Assembly: GCF_001870465.1 (NCBI RefSeq)
Contig: NZ_MDGK01000024.1
Coordinates: 103,846-167,845 of the forward strand
Direction of reading: 5' to 3'
Origin: Pseudomonas extremorientalis
GTDB taxonomy: Bacteria; Pseudomonadota; Gammaproteobacteria; Pseudomonadales; Pseudomonadaceae
Length of the DNA: 64,000 nt
Shown one piece after another: positions 15,746-23,923 of this stretch. The stretch's first letter is position 1, and every line of letters begins with the position of its first letter. Made by a program: the position numbers and the translations under genes. The notes beneath the pieces were generated by a model. That model was not told the DNA's origin. It ran no database searches and saw nothing but the letters and a program-made list of their open reading frames with translations.

Positions 15746-16396
15746 TCAATGCGCCGTTTTGCCACCCACCTGTCTGAGCCGGCTGAGTTTCTCCCGGCTG
15801 CCGCACACGCTCATCTGGCACCACTTGCGCTGTTTGTTCTTGGAGATATCCAGGAACACCCAGTCGCAGTCGGTAGCGCTGCAACTGCGCAATGCGTGCA
15901 GATCACCGGATACCAGCAATTGCGTGGCCTCGATGGCCAGGCGACCCAGCACCATGGCCGTGAGCTCCTGCGCCGTGGTGCAAGGCATCCACGCCCAGGC
16001 AGGTTTGCCCTCGACAGAACGCAGCACCCGCCGTGCTGCGCCTTGCTGGAAGGCCTCGTTGATCTGCTGCAAGGCGTGGTCGGGCGCGGCAGCTTGCAAG
16101 GACAACGGATAAAACACTGCGTACAGGCATTCCCTGAACGCAATGATCGCGTCGAGGTTCGGTTGGTAGGCCATCGATGACTCAAACACCATCGGCTTGT
16201 AGTCATCGAACTCCCGGGCGGAGATCAACGACGCATGCAGGGCCCATTCAAAGAAGAACTGAAAACTGGTGAGCCGTTCTTCCATGACCTTGAGCGAAGT
16301 GCCGGGGCGACGCCCATTGGTGGTATTGATGAAGTCCAGGACCCGGGCCCCGCCAATCAGGCGAATTGATTTTGCAGTGCCCGTAAAATGTGTCAT
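15746..16396 (-). CDS. CGNR zinc-finger / ABATE-domain regulator
   Basis: 216-residue protein of the CGNR family, putative stress-linked transcriptional regulators. The N-terminal ABATE domain begins near GGARVLDFINTTNGRRPG. The C-terminal zinc finger is clear: LRSCSATDCDWVFLDISKNKQRKWCQMSVCGSREK, giving CxxxxC and CxxxxC pairs. The name-giving CGNR motif reads CGSR here, a small deviation. It lies 107 bases beyond the end of the eight-gene operon on the same strand and could be transcribed with it, but it may equally be independent. Target genes are unknown. Confidence 0.82.
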   Translation of the reverse strand: MTHFTGTAKSIRLIGGARVLDFINTTNGRRPGTSLKVMEERLTSFQFFFEWALHASLISAREFDDYKPMVFESSMAYQPNLDAIIAFRECLYAVFYPLSLQAAAPDHALQQINEAFQQGAARRVLRSVEGKPAWAWMPCTTAQELTAMVLGRLAIEATQLLVSGDLHALRSCSATDCDWVFLDISKNKQRKWCQMSVCGSREKLSRLRQVGGKTAH

Positions 16397-16503
16397 GCCT
16401 GCTCCCGAAAAAACGCGTTCTCCCTGCGATGGCGCAGATTACCCTGTTTTTTCGAGTTACAGATATTGTCATCCCGGCGCAAAGCCGACGCAAAGACAGA
16501 CGG

Positions 16504-17109
16504 CTAACCGCGACTGTCGTTGTGCCCCACCCAATCCAGAATCGCCTCGACCGACTGCTCCACCGAAAGCGCCTGGGTATTCAAATGCACTTCAGGAAAC
16601 ACCGGCACGTCGTACTGGGAGTCGATCCCGGTGAAGTGTTTGATCTGGCCCGCACGGGCTTTTTTATACAGGCCCTTCGGATCACGTTGTTCAGCAACTT
16701 CCAACGGTGCATCCACATGCACTTCGACAAAAAACTCATTGCCGATGATCGAACGTGCGTAATGCCGACTGGCCGACGAAGGTGAAATCAGCGCGACAAT
16801 CACCATCAGCCCCGCCTCCATCATCAAGCGGGACACTTCGGCGACCCGCCGGATATTCTCATCGCGGTCGCTGTCGGTAAAACCCAGGTCGCGGCACAAC
16901 CCGCCACGCACCGAGTCGCCATCAATGATCGCGGTCATCCGCCCCTGTTTCTGCAAGGCGATGTCCAACGCATCAGCGATCGTCGATTTGCCGGACGCCG
17001 AGATACCCGTCAGCCAGATGACCGCAGGCTTGTGCCCGTGTCCGGCGCGCCGATGGCTGAACGCAAACGCGTGCAGGTTCTGGCTTGGACTGTCTGGAAA
17101 ATAACTCAT
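16504..17109 (-). CDS. cysC: adenylylsulfate (APS) kinase CysC
   Basis: 201-residue APS kinase that phosphorylates APS to PAPS, the sulfate donor of sulfotransferases. The Walker A loop is WLTGISASGKST (about 33-44). The APS-binding DGDSVRGGLCRDLGFTDSDRDENIRR follows, then the ISPSSASRHYAR loop and KGLYKKARAGQIKHFTGID. It is a stand-alone kinase, not fused to CysN. It ends the eight-gene operon and overlaps the MFS gene by 4 bases (ATGA). A dedicated copy next to a sulfotransferase gene strongly suggests that it supplies PAPS to that enzyme rather than serving general sulfate assimilation. Confidence 0.93.
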   Translation of the reverse strand: MSYFPDSPSQNLHAFAFSHRRAGHGHKPAVIWLTGISASGKSTIADALDIALQKQGRMTAIIDGDSVRGGLCRDLGFTDSDRDENIRRVAEVSRLMMEAGLMVIVALISPSSASRHYARSIIGNEFFVEVHVDAPLEVAEQRDPKGLYKKARAGQIKHFTGIDSQYDVPVFPEVHLNTQALSVEQSVEAILDWVGHNDSRG

Positions 17110-18338
17110 GGCCGCACGCCCTCCTTCGCCGCAGTCGGCGGTTTACCCAACATGAACACCATCACGCATTGCACGAACAGCAACAGCGCAACCACCCAGT
17201 AGACCGTCGAGAACGACCCAGTGAGGTCCTTGGAAAAGCCACCCAGGAAGTTGCCGCACATCCCGCCCAAGCCGATCAGCACATTGGCGATGCCAAAGGC
17301 CTGGGTCAGCCGGCTGACCGGCACGATCTGCCCGATGTAACTGGGGACCAGCCCGAAAATGGGATAGAACGCCAGCGCAAACAGGAACGCGGCCAGGTAG
17401 AACGGCGGGAGGCTGTTGAAACTGAACACCAGGGTGGCGGCCAGTCCTGCACTGAGGAAACACATCGCCAGCGACGCCCGCACACCGACCTTGTCGGCAA
17501 TCCACCCCACCAGAAAGCCCGAGGCCATGCCCACCGCACCGATGGTGGTCCAGATAAACCCGGCGTCTTGAACCGATACGCCCAATTCATCGCGCAGGAA
17601 GGGCGCCAGGTAGGTCTGGAACGGCAGCAATGCCATGCCATTGAGAAACGCGATGGCCCAGGTCAGGTACAGCGAGCGGCTGAGCCACGGCTGATGGCTG
17701 TCAAACGCTACGGCGCGCTCGCCGGCAAACCCGGTGTCCTGGCTCGCGGCCAGGTTGCGCAACAGAAACCAGGCCACCAGACACAGGGCCACCGAGATCA
17801 GGCCGGCAGTGAGCCAGATCGAGCGCCAGCCACCATTCAAGGTCAGGAACGACACCAGCAAGCCATTGATGAACACACCGTAGCTGGTGCCACTGGAGAT
17901 CAGCCCCATGACCCGCGAGCGATTGCCCGGGCTGAAGCCCTTGGTGACGATTTCCGCCAGCGGGATGTACACCGAGGCGGAGCAACCACCGAGCAGGATC
18001 AACAAGGCCCCCGACAACCAGATGCTGTCGCTGACGCTCAGGCCCAGCAGCGCCAGGGACGTCATCACGGTGGACACCAGGCTGATTTTCCAGCCGTCGA
18101 AGAAACGGCTGATGTAACTGGTCACCGACGAAAACAGCAGGAAGCCAATCTGCGCGCCGCCGGTGATCAGGCCCACCGTGGTGTAGTCGAATCCGATGTC
18201 GCGGCGCATGTCCACGACAAGGTTGGCGAACAGGTAAACCCCAAAGCCGTAGGTACTGGCCACGAACCCGGTGAGGACGATCGCCAGCACGACACTGTCC
18301 AATGGGCGGGCATTGCTCTGTACGAGTGTGCTCATCAA
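17106..18338 (-). CDS. MFS transporter of the biosynthetic operon
   Basis: 410-residue major facilitator with 12 predicted membrane helices, starting MMSTLVQSNARPLDSVVLAIVLTGFVASTYGFGVYLFANLV. The loop GNRSRVMGLISSGTSYGVFINGLLVSFL and the central long loop near residues 200-220 fit the usual 6+6 layout. It resembles CynX/OFA-type carriers only in general terms. It is tightly packed between the methyltransferase gene (6 bases apart) and cysC (4-base overlap), so it most likely exports the product of the operon, or imports its precursor. Substrate is unknown. Confidence 0.82.
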   Translation of the reverse strand: MMSTLVQSNARPLDSVVLAIVLTGFVASTYGFGVYLFANLVVDMRRDIGFDYTTVGLITGGAQIGFLLFSSVTSYISRFFDGWKISLVSTVMTSLALLGLSVSDSIWLSGALLILLGGCSASVYIPLAEIVTKGFSPGNRSRVMGLISSGTSYGVFINGLLVSFLTLNGGWRSIWLTAGLISVALCLVAWFLLRNLAASQDTGFAGERAVAFDSHQPWLSRSLYLTWAIAFLNGMALLPFQTYLAPFLRDELGVSVQDAGFIWTTIGAVGMASGFLVGWIADKVGVRASLAMCFLSAGLAATLVFSFNSLPPFYLAAFLFALAFYPIFGLVPSYIGQIVPVSRLTQAFGIANVLIGLGGMCGNFLGGFSKDLTGSFSTVYWVVALLLFVQCVMVFMLGKPPTAAKEGVRP

Positions 18339-18344
18339 GCCTCC

Positions 18345-19115
18345 CTATTCGGCGCGCGCAGTGTGGATGACAAAATCACAATCCATCATGTCGTAGTCAC
18401 GCTCGAAATCACCGTAGCTTTCATGGTCGGTAAATCCGGACTTGAGCACTTCCCCCTTCAATTCCCCCGGCAACAGGGGGTAAACCTGCAGCCTGTACTG
18501 CTGCGCATCATCGAAGGAATAGATGAACTCACACAGGCGTTCATCGACCTGGCCCAAGCTCACCGAAGCGTTCGTACCGCAGTAATAGTAATGACCGCTG
18601 GCTTTGAATTTACCGGCACGGATGGCGAAGAAATTGCGCTGGTCCACAATCAGCAACCCGCCCGGCTTGAGCAAGGCCCTGAATTTCGCCAGCACCCTCA
18701 ATCGATCATGGGCTTCAAACACATGGCACAGCGAACTGCCCAGGCACACCACGGCGTCGAATTGCCCCAGTTCCTGTGGATCCAGTGAATGCCAGTCACG
18801 GTAATGGGACTGGATATCCAGGCCATGTTTGCGAAAGTTCGCCCGCGCCTTGGTCAACATGGTGCTGCTGCCATCGGTGGCGACCACGTCAAAGCCGGCC
18901 TGCTTGAGCTGGACGGCATGAAAACCACTGCCGGTCGAGACGTCGATCACCGACTGCACGCCGTGGCTTCGCAACAGGTTTTCAAAGAACCCGCCCTCCC
19001 CCGCCTTACGCTTCTCCCAATCGATCAACTCATCCCAACGTTCGACAAATTCCGTCGAGTACTGCGCGGAGTAACTGGCCACGTCGTTGTGCTTGTTTCT
19101 GGTCATCTGATTCAT
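18345..19115 (-). CDS. class I SAM-dependent methyltransferase
   Basis: 256-residue enzyme with the Rossmann-fold methyltransferase motifs: motif I VIDVSTGSGFHAVQLKQAG (about 56-74), motif II acid VVATDGSSTML, then FDAVVCLGSSLCHVF and LKPGGLLIVDQRNFF. The segment around SSLCHV and VDQRN is reminiscent of glycine/sarcosine N-methyltransferases, so a small-molecule amine or hydroxyl acceptor is plausible. The ATG at 19115 starts 7 bases after the stop of the previous gene; the longer frame to 19427 runs inside that gene and is rejected. In context it should methylate an intermediate of the sulfated metabolite. Confidence 0.83.
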   Translation of the reverse strand: MNQMTRNKHNDVASYSAQYSTEFVERWDELIDWEKRKAGEGGFFENLLRSHGVQSVIDVSTGSGFHAVQLKQAGFDVVATDGSSTMLTKARANFRKHGLDIQSHYRDWHSLDPQELGQFDAVVCLGSSLCHVFEAHDRLRVLAKFRALLKPGGLLIVDQRNFFAIRAGKFKASGHYYYCGTNASVSLGQVDERLCEFIYSFDDAQQYRLQVYPLLPGELKGEVLKSGFTDHESYGDFERDYDMMDCDFVIHTARAE

Positions 19116-19122
19116 GACATAC

Positions 19123-20259
19123 CTACCAGGTCGAATTCTTGAAGGACAGGTACTTGCTCGCCAACTCACGGGCAAACTCGGCGGACTGTTCGATGGACAT
19201 GCTGTGCTTGGAGTAGCCCAGCATCGATTGCATGACGGCCATGCACTGCGGGTTGTACGTGACGGAACCATCGCAATGGATTTCGTCGATACCGTCCTGG
19301 CTCTGGCAGATGCTGTTGATGCGCACCGCCTCATCCCGTGGGCAGGCCTCGGAGAACTGCACCTCGATCCGCCCCTCATGCAGCCGCACCGGATAGCCAC
19401 CCGGAAGCCCAAGTGGGCCAGGCGCATGCACCCACGCCGGCGTGGGTGAAAACAGCCCTTCGATAACCGTGACGGCGGAGCACGCGGTCAGGAACTGCCC
19501 ATCCACCCCGCCCAGGCGACGGAACTCGGATTTCACCGTAGAAAAAATCGCCTCGGCCGGCAGGCGTGCCACCTGTGGGCGGTCGCGCACTTCATACAGC
19601 AGGCGGTAGCTGGCACGCGGTGGCAGGCCGCCGCGCGGCACGTAGTGGCTGAAGTAGTGCTGGGCATACAACTGCACCTGCACATCGGCGGGCGAACATT
19701 CGAGCAACCGCGCAATGGAAAGACGCACGGCGGGAATCAGGTTGGCCACGTTCCCCACACCGATATCGGGTGCCAGGCCGACGCGAGCCAGGATCGGGTT
19801 GACCGCATCGGGGAACGCCGCGTTGACGGTTTTGGCCGAGATGCCGGAAGCCTTCACCGCCTGCATCAGGCAGTGCATCAACGTCAGGTGCATGGGCAGC
19901 CATGGCCCGAACTGGGCCTGATCGAGCTTTTCGAACGACAACTTGGGCAACCCGGTAATCACCCGCCACGACTGCAGCGACGCGCAGTTCACCAGGATAT
20001 CCGGAGCTTCTTCACGCAGTAGCTGCGTCACCCGGCCGATGTCCGTGAGGTCAGCAATCACCGGCTTGATAGCAATGAATTGCCCCAGTTGCGCGCACGA
20101 CAGCGCCACCAGGTTGCACAGCCGGATCGTCGCCTCTTCATTGCGCCCCAACACCACAAACTCGAACGCGTTTTTCGGCCCGAGAATCTTGAGGATCTGC
20201 AGGCACAGGTTGCCGGCGCCCACCAGCAGCAGTTTTTTCTTGCGCATCGAATGACTCAC
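19123..20259 (-). CDS. NAD(P)-binding Rossmann protein, saccharopine dehydrogenase-like
   Basis: 378-residue protein with an N-terminal dinucleotide-binding fold (KKLLLVGAGNLCLQILKILG, then FVVLGRNEEATIRLCN) and an ILVNCASLQSW stretch like saccharopine dehydrogenase-type reductases. The C-terminal half (FPDAVNPILARVGL, PRGGLPPRASYRLLYEV) would form the substrate domain; I cannot name its substrate. It overlaps the upstream SDR gene by 4 bases. It may catalyse a reductive step or an NAD-dependent rearrangement on a keto or imine intermediate. Confidence is high that it is a Rossmann oxidoreductase and low on the reaction. Confidence 0.7.
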   Translation of the reverse strand: MSHSMRKKKLLLVGAGNLCLQILKILGPKNAFEFVVLGRNEEATIRLCNLVALSCAQLGQFIAIKPVIADLTDIGRVTQLLREEAPDILVNCASLQSWRVITGLPKLSFEKLDQAQFGPWLPMHLTLMHCLMQAVKASGISAKTVNAAFPDAVNPILARVGLAPDIGVGNVANLIPAVRLSIARLLECSPADVQVQLYAQHYFSHYVPRGGLPPRASYRLLYEVRDRPQVARLPAEAIFSTVKSEFRRLGGVDGQFLTACSAVTVIEGLFSPTPAWVHAPGPLGLPGGYPVRLHEGRIEVQFSEACPRDEAVRINSICQSQDGIDEIHCDGSVTYNPQCMAVMQSMLGYSKHSMSIEQSAEFARELASKYLSFKNSTW

Positions 20260-20981
20260 CGTGGGTAGGCTCCGTTGTCGACCGAAATCACCCTGCCGGT
20301 GCTGTGACGCAGGGCATCGCCGACCAGCAGCAAGATGACCTCGGCCACGCCGCCAGGCTGGATCGGATCCTTGAGGACTTCCTGGCGTGCGTACTCGGCG
20401 CGGCGGTATTCGGGGATGGTGTCGTAGATGGCGGTGTCATGGATCAGCGCCGGGGACACCGCGTTTACCCGTACGAACGGCGCAAAGTTCCAGGCGTTGG
20501 CCTTGGTCAGGCCGATCACCGCCGCCTTGGTGGCACCGTAGAGGGCATCGCAGCTGCCCACTTCACCGGCCACCGAAGCAATGTTGACGATGCTGCGCGG
20601 GGCTTCGTGGGTCATTTCCCGTTCGGCGAAGTCCTTGGACAGATACACCAGTGCCTTGAGATTGACGGTGAGGATCTCGTCGATCTGCTCATCGGAATAG
20701 GCGTAGACACTTTTACCGTGGTAAAGCCCGGCGTTATTGACCAAGCCATAAATGGTTGCATGACGCTTATACAGTTCAGGAATAAAACCCTTGATAACCG
20801 CCATATCGGAAAAGTCGGCGATATGCGCTTCAAATACTTCAGCACCGTAAAGCCGCTGCAATACGTTGAGGCCTTCGGCATCCTTGTCGGCGCCGATAAC
20901 GAAGTAACCCTGTTGAATCGCCATTTCCACCGTGGCCCGACCAATGCCATTGGCCGCCCCGGTAACAATCAACTTCTTCAT
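20256..20981 (-). CDS. short-chain dehydrogenase/reductase of the biosynthetic operon
   Basis: 241-residue classical SDR. The cofactor motif is VTGAANGIGRA (about 6-16), followed by VNNAGLY, the catalytic Ser in NIASVAGE and the Y-x3-K pair in YGATKAA. The C-terminus VISVDNGAYPR is typical. It would oxidise or reduce a hydroxyl/keto group of the pathway intermediate using NAD(P). It starts 10 bases after the sulfotransferase gene and overlaps the next gene by 4 bases. Codon use and GC are lower here than in the flanking genes. Confidence 0.85.
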   Translation of the reverse strand: MKKLIVTGAANGIGRATVEMAIQQGYFVIGADKDAEGLNVLQRLYGAEVFEAHIADFSDMAVIKGFIPELYKRHATIYGLVNNAGLYHGKSVYAYSDEQIDEILTVNLKALVYLSKDFAEREMTHEAPRSIVNIASVAGEVGSCDALYGATKAAVIGLTKANAWNFAPFVRVNAVSPALIHDTAIYDTIPEYRRAEYARQEVLKDPIQPGGVAEVILLLVGDALRHSTGRVISVDNGAYPR

Positions 20982-20991
20982 ACAACCATCC

Positions 20992-21720
20992 TTATTGGCA
21001 AAATTCGTTCATGCGCGCGTAGAAAGTCCGATGGTATTCATACATCGCTTTTAACTTCGGATATTGGTCGAAGGCTTTCATATCGATGTGGTGTTTATCC
21101 GGCGTCACAATGCGCTCACTGTTTTCCGCCGCCGCATGCCAACGACGCCAGGTTTTCCATTGTTGCGGACACTCTCGCTTCCACGTCATGGCATGCGGCA
21201 GAAACTCAATGCCCAAGTAATCACACAACTTACGAATCACCCGTTCCGGTTCAGCGGCCAGATCATCAGCGTTAATCACATAAGGCACTTTGCCCGTGAG
21301 TTTTGTGACCACGCAAAAGATCTCGTAGAGCGCTTTATGCCCAATGGCCTGCAATGGCATATCCGGGTGCACCCGATGATGGGAAATAATGCTGCTGGCC
21401 GGCTCGCGGATAAGAAAGATATTGTCCTGTTGCGCGAGAAACTCACTGTCAACTTTCAAATTATCCAGACAGTGGTAACACATGTCTTTATGAACTACGT
21501 GTGTGCGCTCACGGGCGGTCAACAGATGCTGTTTTATATCCTGGTACGTCGTGGGCAAACTGTGATCCCACTCATCCGACGGGATCGCCGAGTCCTCGTA
21601 AAACGCCATGTGCGCAAAGGGCTCATGGAAAACCTCAAAATCGCCCCTCTCGATAAACACACGTTCCAGCACGGTGGAGCGCGAACGTGGGTGGGCCCAC
21701 AGCCCGATCATCCGGTTCAT
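20992..21720 (-). CDS. PAPS-dependent sulfotransferase family protein
   Basis: 242-residue soluble sulfotransferase. The N-terminal LWAHPRSRSTVLERVF is the 5'-phosphosulfate-binding loop (P-loop-like, residues about 7-22), and IFLIREPASSIISHHR (about 103-118) is the 3'-phosphate-binding helix. It should move sulfate from PAPS to a hydroxyl or amine. The same operon encodes the PAPS-making kinase CysC. Its stop is 10 bases from the SDR start and its ATG overlaps the transaldolase stop by 4 bases. The gene is visibly AT-richer than the chromosome average in this window, a sign of possible transfer. The acceptor is unknown. Confidence 0.85.
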   Translation of the reverse strand: MNRMIGLWAHPRSRSTVLERVFIERGDFEVFHEPFAHMAFYEDSAIPSDEWDHSLPTTYQDIKQHLLTARERTHVVHKDMCYHCLDNLKVDSEFLAQQDNIFLIREPASSIISHHRVHPDMPLQAIGHKALYEIFCVVTKLTGKVPYVINADDLAAEPERVIRKLCDYLGIEFLPHAMTWKRECPQQWKTWRRWHAAAENSERIVTPDKHHIDMKAFDQYPKLKAMYEYHRTFYARMNEFCQ

Positions 21721-22940
21721 GCGACCACCCCGAATTCAGCGGCCAGCAGTGCGTTGAGCGCGCGCTTGAAAGGCTTGGTCACCGGGCAAAGCCGCACGCA
21801 GTAATCGGTCAGGCGCCGGTGCGCGCTGTTGGCTTCGTTGCAGGCGTTGATAAACGCCTCATGATTGCCAAAGTCATACGGCTCGATGCTGTCGACAAAG
21901 TAGGCCTCGTAGAAATACGGGATACGGATCAGCTTGGCGAAGGTCGACGCGGGCGGTTTCTGTGGTTTCAAGGCGGGCACCACCGGTTTGCCGTGGCTTT
22001 CGCGCTCAATGAGGAACTCCACCACATCCGGCGTCAGCGTGTAGCAGGTTGCCGCATGCCCGGTCTTTTCCAGGTGCCAGCAATGCTTGTTGCCTCGCTC
22101 GTCCACATCGACTTTGATGCTGGACAGCAAGGTTTTGACCGGCACGCTCGCGGCCGCCACCAACGCCTGGACCTGCTCGTAGATCATCAGCTCGGCCCAG
22201 CGCAGCTCCTCGGCGCTGAATGCCAGGCCACGCTCCGCGGCCTGCAGCGTGAGTTCGGGCTGACAGGCGAAACGCCCGATCATGAAGGTGATCACGTACT
22301 TGCAGTGGGCAGTGTCGATACCGTTGCTGCGCGCGGTCGCCATGCCCCGCTCGATGGCCTGGATACCAGCCTGGAACTGCGCAACCGTGAAGCAGAAGGT
22401 GATATTGATCGACGCGCCCTGGGCGACCAGTTGCTCGACGGTCACCAACCCCTCCAGGCTGCCCGGCACCTTGACCATCACATTCGGTGCGAGGCGATGC
22501 AGTTCCAGGCCCCTGACGGTCATGCGCTCGGTGCAGCGCACATCCACCGGGTCGACCTGGGCGGAAATCCAGCCTTCGACCTGTGCCGATTGAACCCACA
22601 ACGGCTGGAGCGCCGACGCCCCCTCAACGATGACCTCGTTGTACAACTGCTTGTGCAATTCGCTGGGAGTCAGGCTCGCCAGGTTGAAGCGCGACGACCA
22701 GTACTCGCGTTTTTCAAGGATAACGGCGGTCACCAGCCGGGGATTGGTGGTCACACTGCACAAGCCCCGGGGCTGGGAGAAATCGTCTGGCATCAACGCA
22801 TCTATATAAGCTGCGGCGGCCGGGTACTTATCCAGCAGATGCTGTTTGTAAGGCAGGTAAACGGCAGGCGATGAATCCCACCATAGCTGTGAAGATTGAT
22901 CGTTGCGTTTAAGTCTTTCCAGGTAACCCAGTGTGTTCAC
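21717..22940 (-). CDS. transaldolase-family enzyme
   Basis: 407-residue transaldolase/fructose-6-phosphate-aldolase family protein. The N-terminal LCSVTTNPRLVTAV (about 60-73) is the family TNP motif, NVMVKVPGSLEGL (about 153-165) holds the Schiff-base Lys (K157), and SINITFCFTVAQF follows. It is longer than classical TalB (about 317), with extra sequence at both ends. The start is the GTG at 22940, which has a strong GGGAGGAGG site; the frame further upstream overlaps the HAD gene. As second gene of the operon, behind a HAD phosphatase, it probably builds a carbon skeleton from sugar phosphates or a three-carbon unit rather than serving the pentose phosphate pathway. Confidence 0.85.
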   Translation of the reverse strand: MNTLGYLERLKRNDQSSQLWWDSSPAVYLPYKQHLLDKYPAAAAYIDALMPDDFSQPRGLCSVTTNPRLVTAVILEKREYWSSRFNLASLTPSELHKQLYNEVIVEGASALQPLWVQSAQVEGWISAQVDPVDVRCTERMTVRGLELHRLAPNVMVKVPGSLEGLVTVEQLVAQGASINITFCFTVAQFQAGIQAIERGMATARSNGIDTAHCKYVITFMIGRFACQPELTLQAAERGLAFSAEELRWAELMIYEQVQALVAAASVPVKTLLSSIKVDVDERGNKHCWHLEKTGHAATCYTLTPDVVEFLIERESHGKPVVPALKPQKPPASTFAKLIRIPYFYEAYFVDSIEPYDFGNHEAFINACNEANSAHRRLTDYCVRLCPVTKPFKRALNALLAAEFGVVA

Positions 22941-22965
22941 AACGCCTCCTCCCTGAGTAATAAGA

Positions 22966-23670
22966 TCAATTAAAAATCGCCAGTACTTCACGCATGTCGG
23001 CGATCGGTAATGCGCCGGCAGCCGCCAACTGTGCACGCCGGTGCGGTGGACCAAAACCCAAAACCCTTATATTGGCAGCGACGGCCGCCTGAATACCCGT
23101 AACACTGTCTTCAATAACCAGCGCATCACTCACGGCAATATCGTAAGTGTCACAAGCCGTCAAAAACACCAACGGATCTGGCTTCCAGCGACCCAGTTCA
23201 TAACAACTGAATATTCGCCCTTCGAAATAAGAAAACAGACCGGCAATACGCAAGCAGTGTTCTATCTTGCTACGGGGTGCGCTGGAGGCAACGCAGTACG
23301 GGACCTGCAAACTGTCCAGCACTTCAACAATCCCATCCGTCGCTTTTAAATCAAGCGTCAAGGCATCCAGCGCGCGCTGACGAAAGTGTTGCTCAAACTC
23401 ATTGTCCAAATGAATATCTAAAATACATTCAGCTTCCCGCAAGCACTCCGCAATTCTGCGTCCGCGGAAGTGTTCGATAAAACGTGTCACATCAAGTGTC
23501 GCACTGCCAGGTGCACGTGCATTTAACATGGAGATCAACACAGACAGGGTGATCTCTTCACTTTGGACGAGTACCCCGTCGCAATCAAAGATCACTAACT
23601 TCGGCATGCCAACTAAGGCAGCGGTTTTTCCCTGAACTGGTAGTTCCCCTATATCGGCCGAAAGGCACAT
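22966..23670 (-). CDS. HAD-superfamily phosphatase (beta-phosphoglucomutase-like)
   Basis: 234-residue HAD subfamily IA hydrolase and first gene of the eight-gene operon. Motif I is VIFDCDGVLVQSEE (nucleophile and acid Asp pair), motif II CVASSAPRSKI, the motif III Lys is in GRWKPDPLVF, and motif IV is LVIEDSVTGIQAA. The helical cap lies between motifs I and II. It should remove phosphate from, or isomerise, a sugar-phosphate-like intermediate. The ATG at 23670 has AAGAGGT upstream; the frame beyond it into 23766 lies in the promoter. A later ATG directly before PKLVIFDCDG is possible but has no better ribosome site. Confidence 0.85.
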   Translation of the reverse strand: MCLSADIGELPVQGKTAALVGMPKLVIFDCDGVLVQSEEITLSVLISMLNARAPGSATLDVTRFIEHFRGRRIAECLREAECILDIHLDNEFEQHFRQRALDALTLDLKATDGIVEVLDSLQVPYCVASSAPRSKIEHCLRIAGLFSYFEGRIFSCYELGRWKPDPLVFLTACDTYDIAVSDALVIEDSVTGIQAAVAANIRVLGFGPPHRRAQLAAAGALPIADMREVLAIFN

Positions 23671-23923
23671 AGATACCTCTTGTAAGTGGCCCCGCGATGA
23701 CTTCCGAACTACCAACGGAGCGGGTTGAGGTGTGCCTATAAGACACGGGCACAAAAAGCCTGTCAAACGCTTTTAAGCGGTTTTTTAGTATCTTATGGTT
23801 ATTTTTTATAGTTCTGTTATTCCATTTTCCACCATGGTTGTAGTCGCTAAATTCACACGGCTGAACTTCCCTTGCGCACCGTCAGTCAGCTACTTGAACT
23901 CACGAAATAAAGGTCGGTGAGCA
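23671..23923. promoter_or_regulatory. divergent promoter region between the biosynthetic operon and the SDR/GH15 pair
   Basis: 253 bases, strongly AT-rich from about 23760 to 23835, with no gene. It contains an imperfect dyad (AACGCTTTTAAGCGGTT) near 23767-23785. The operon promoter must be here; no confident -10/-35 pair was picked. Confidence 0.5.

Noticed and set aside
17085..18788. 567-codon open frame opposite the MFS and methyltransferase genes
   Set aside because: Gln/His/Arg-rich sequence opposite two recognisable genes of the operon.
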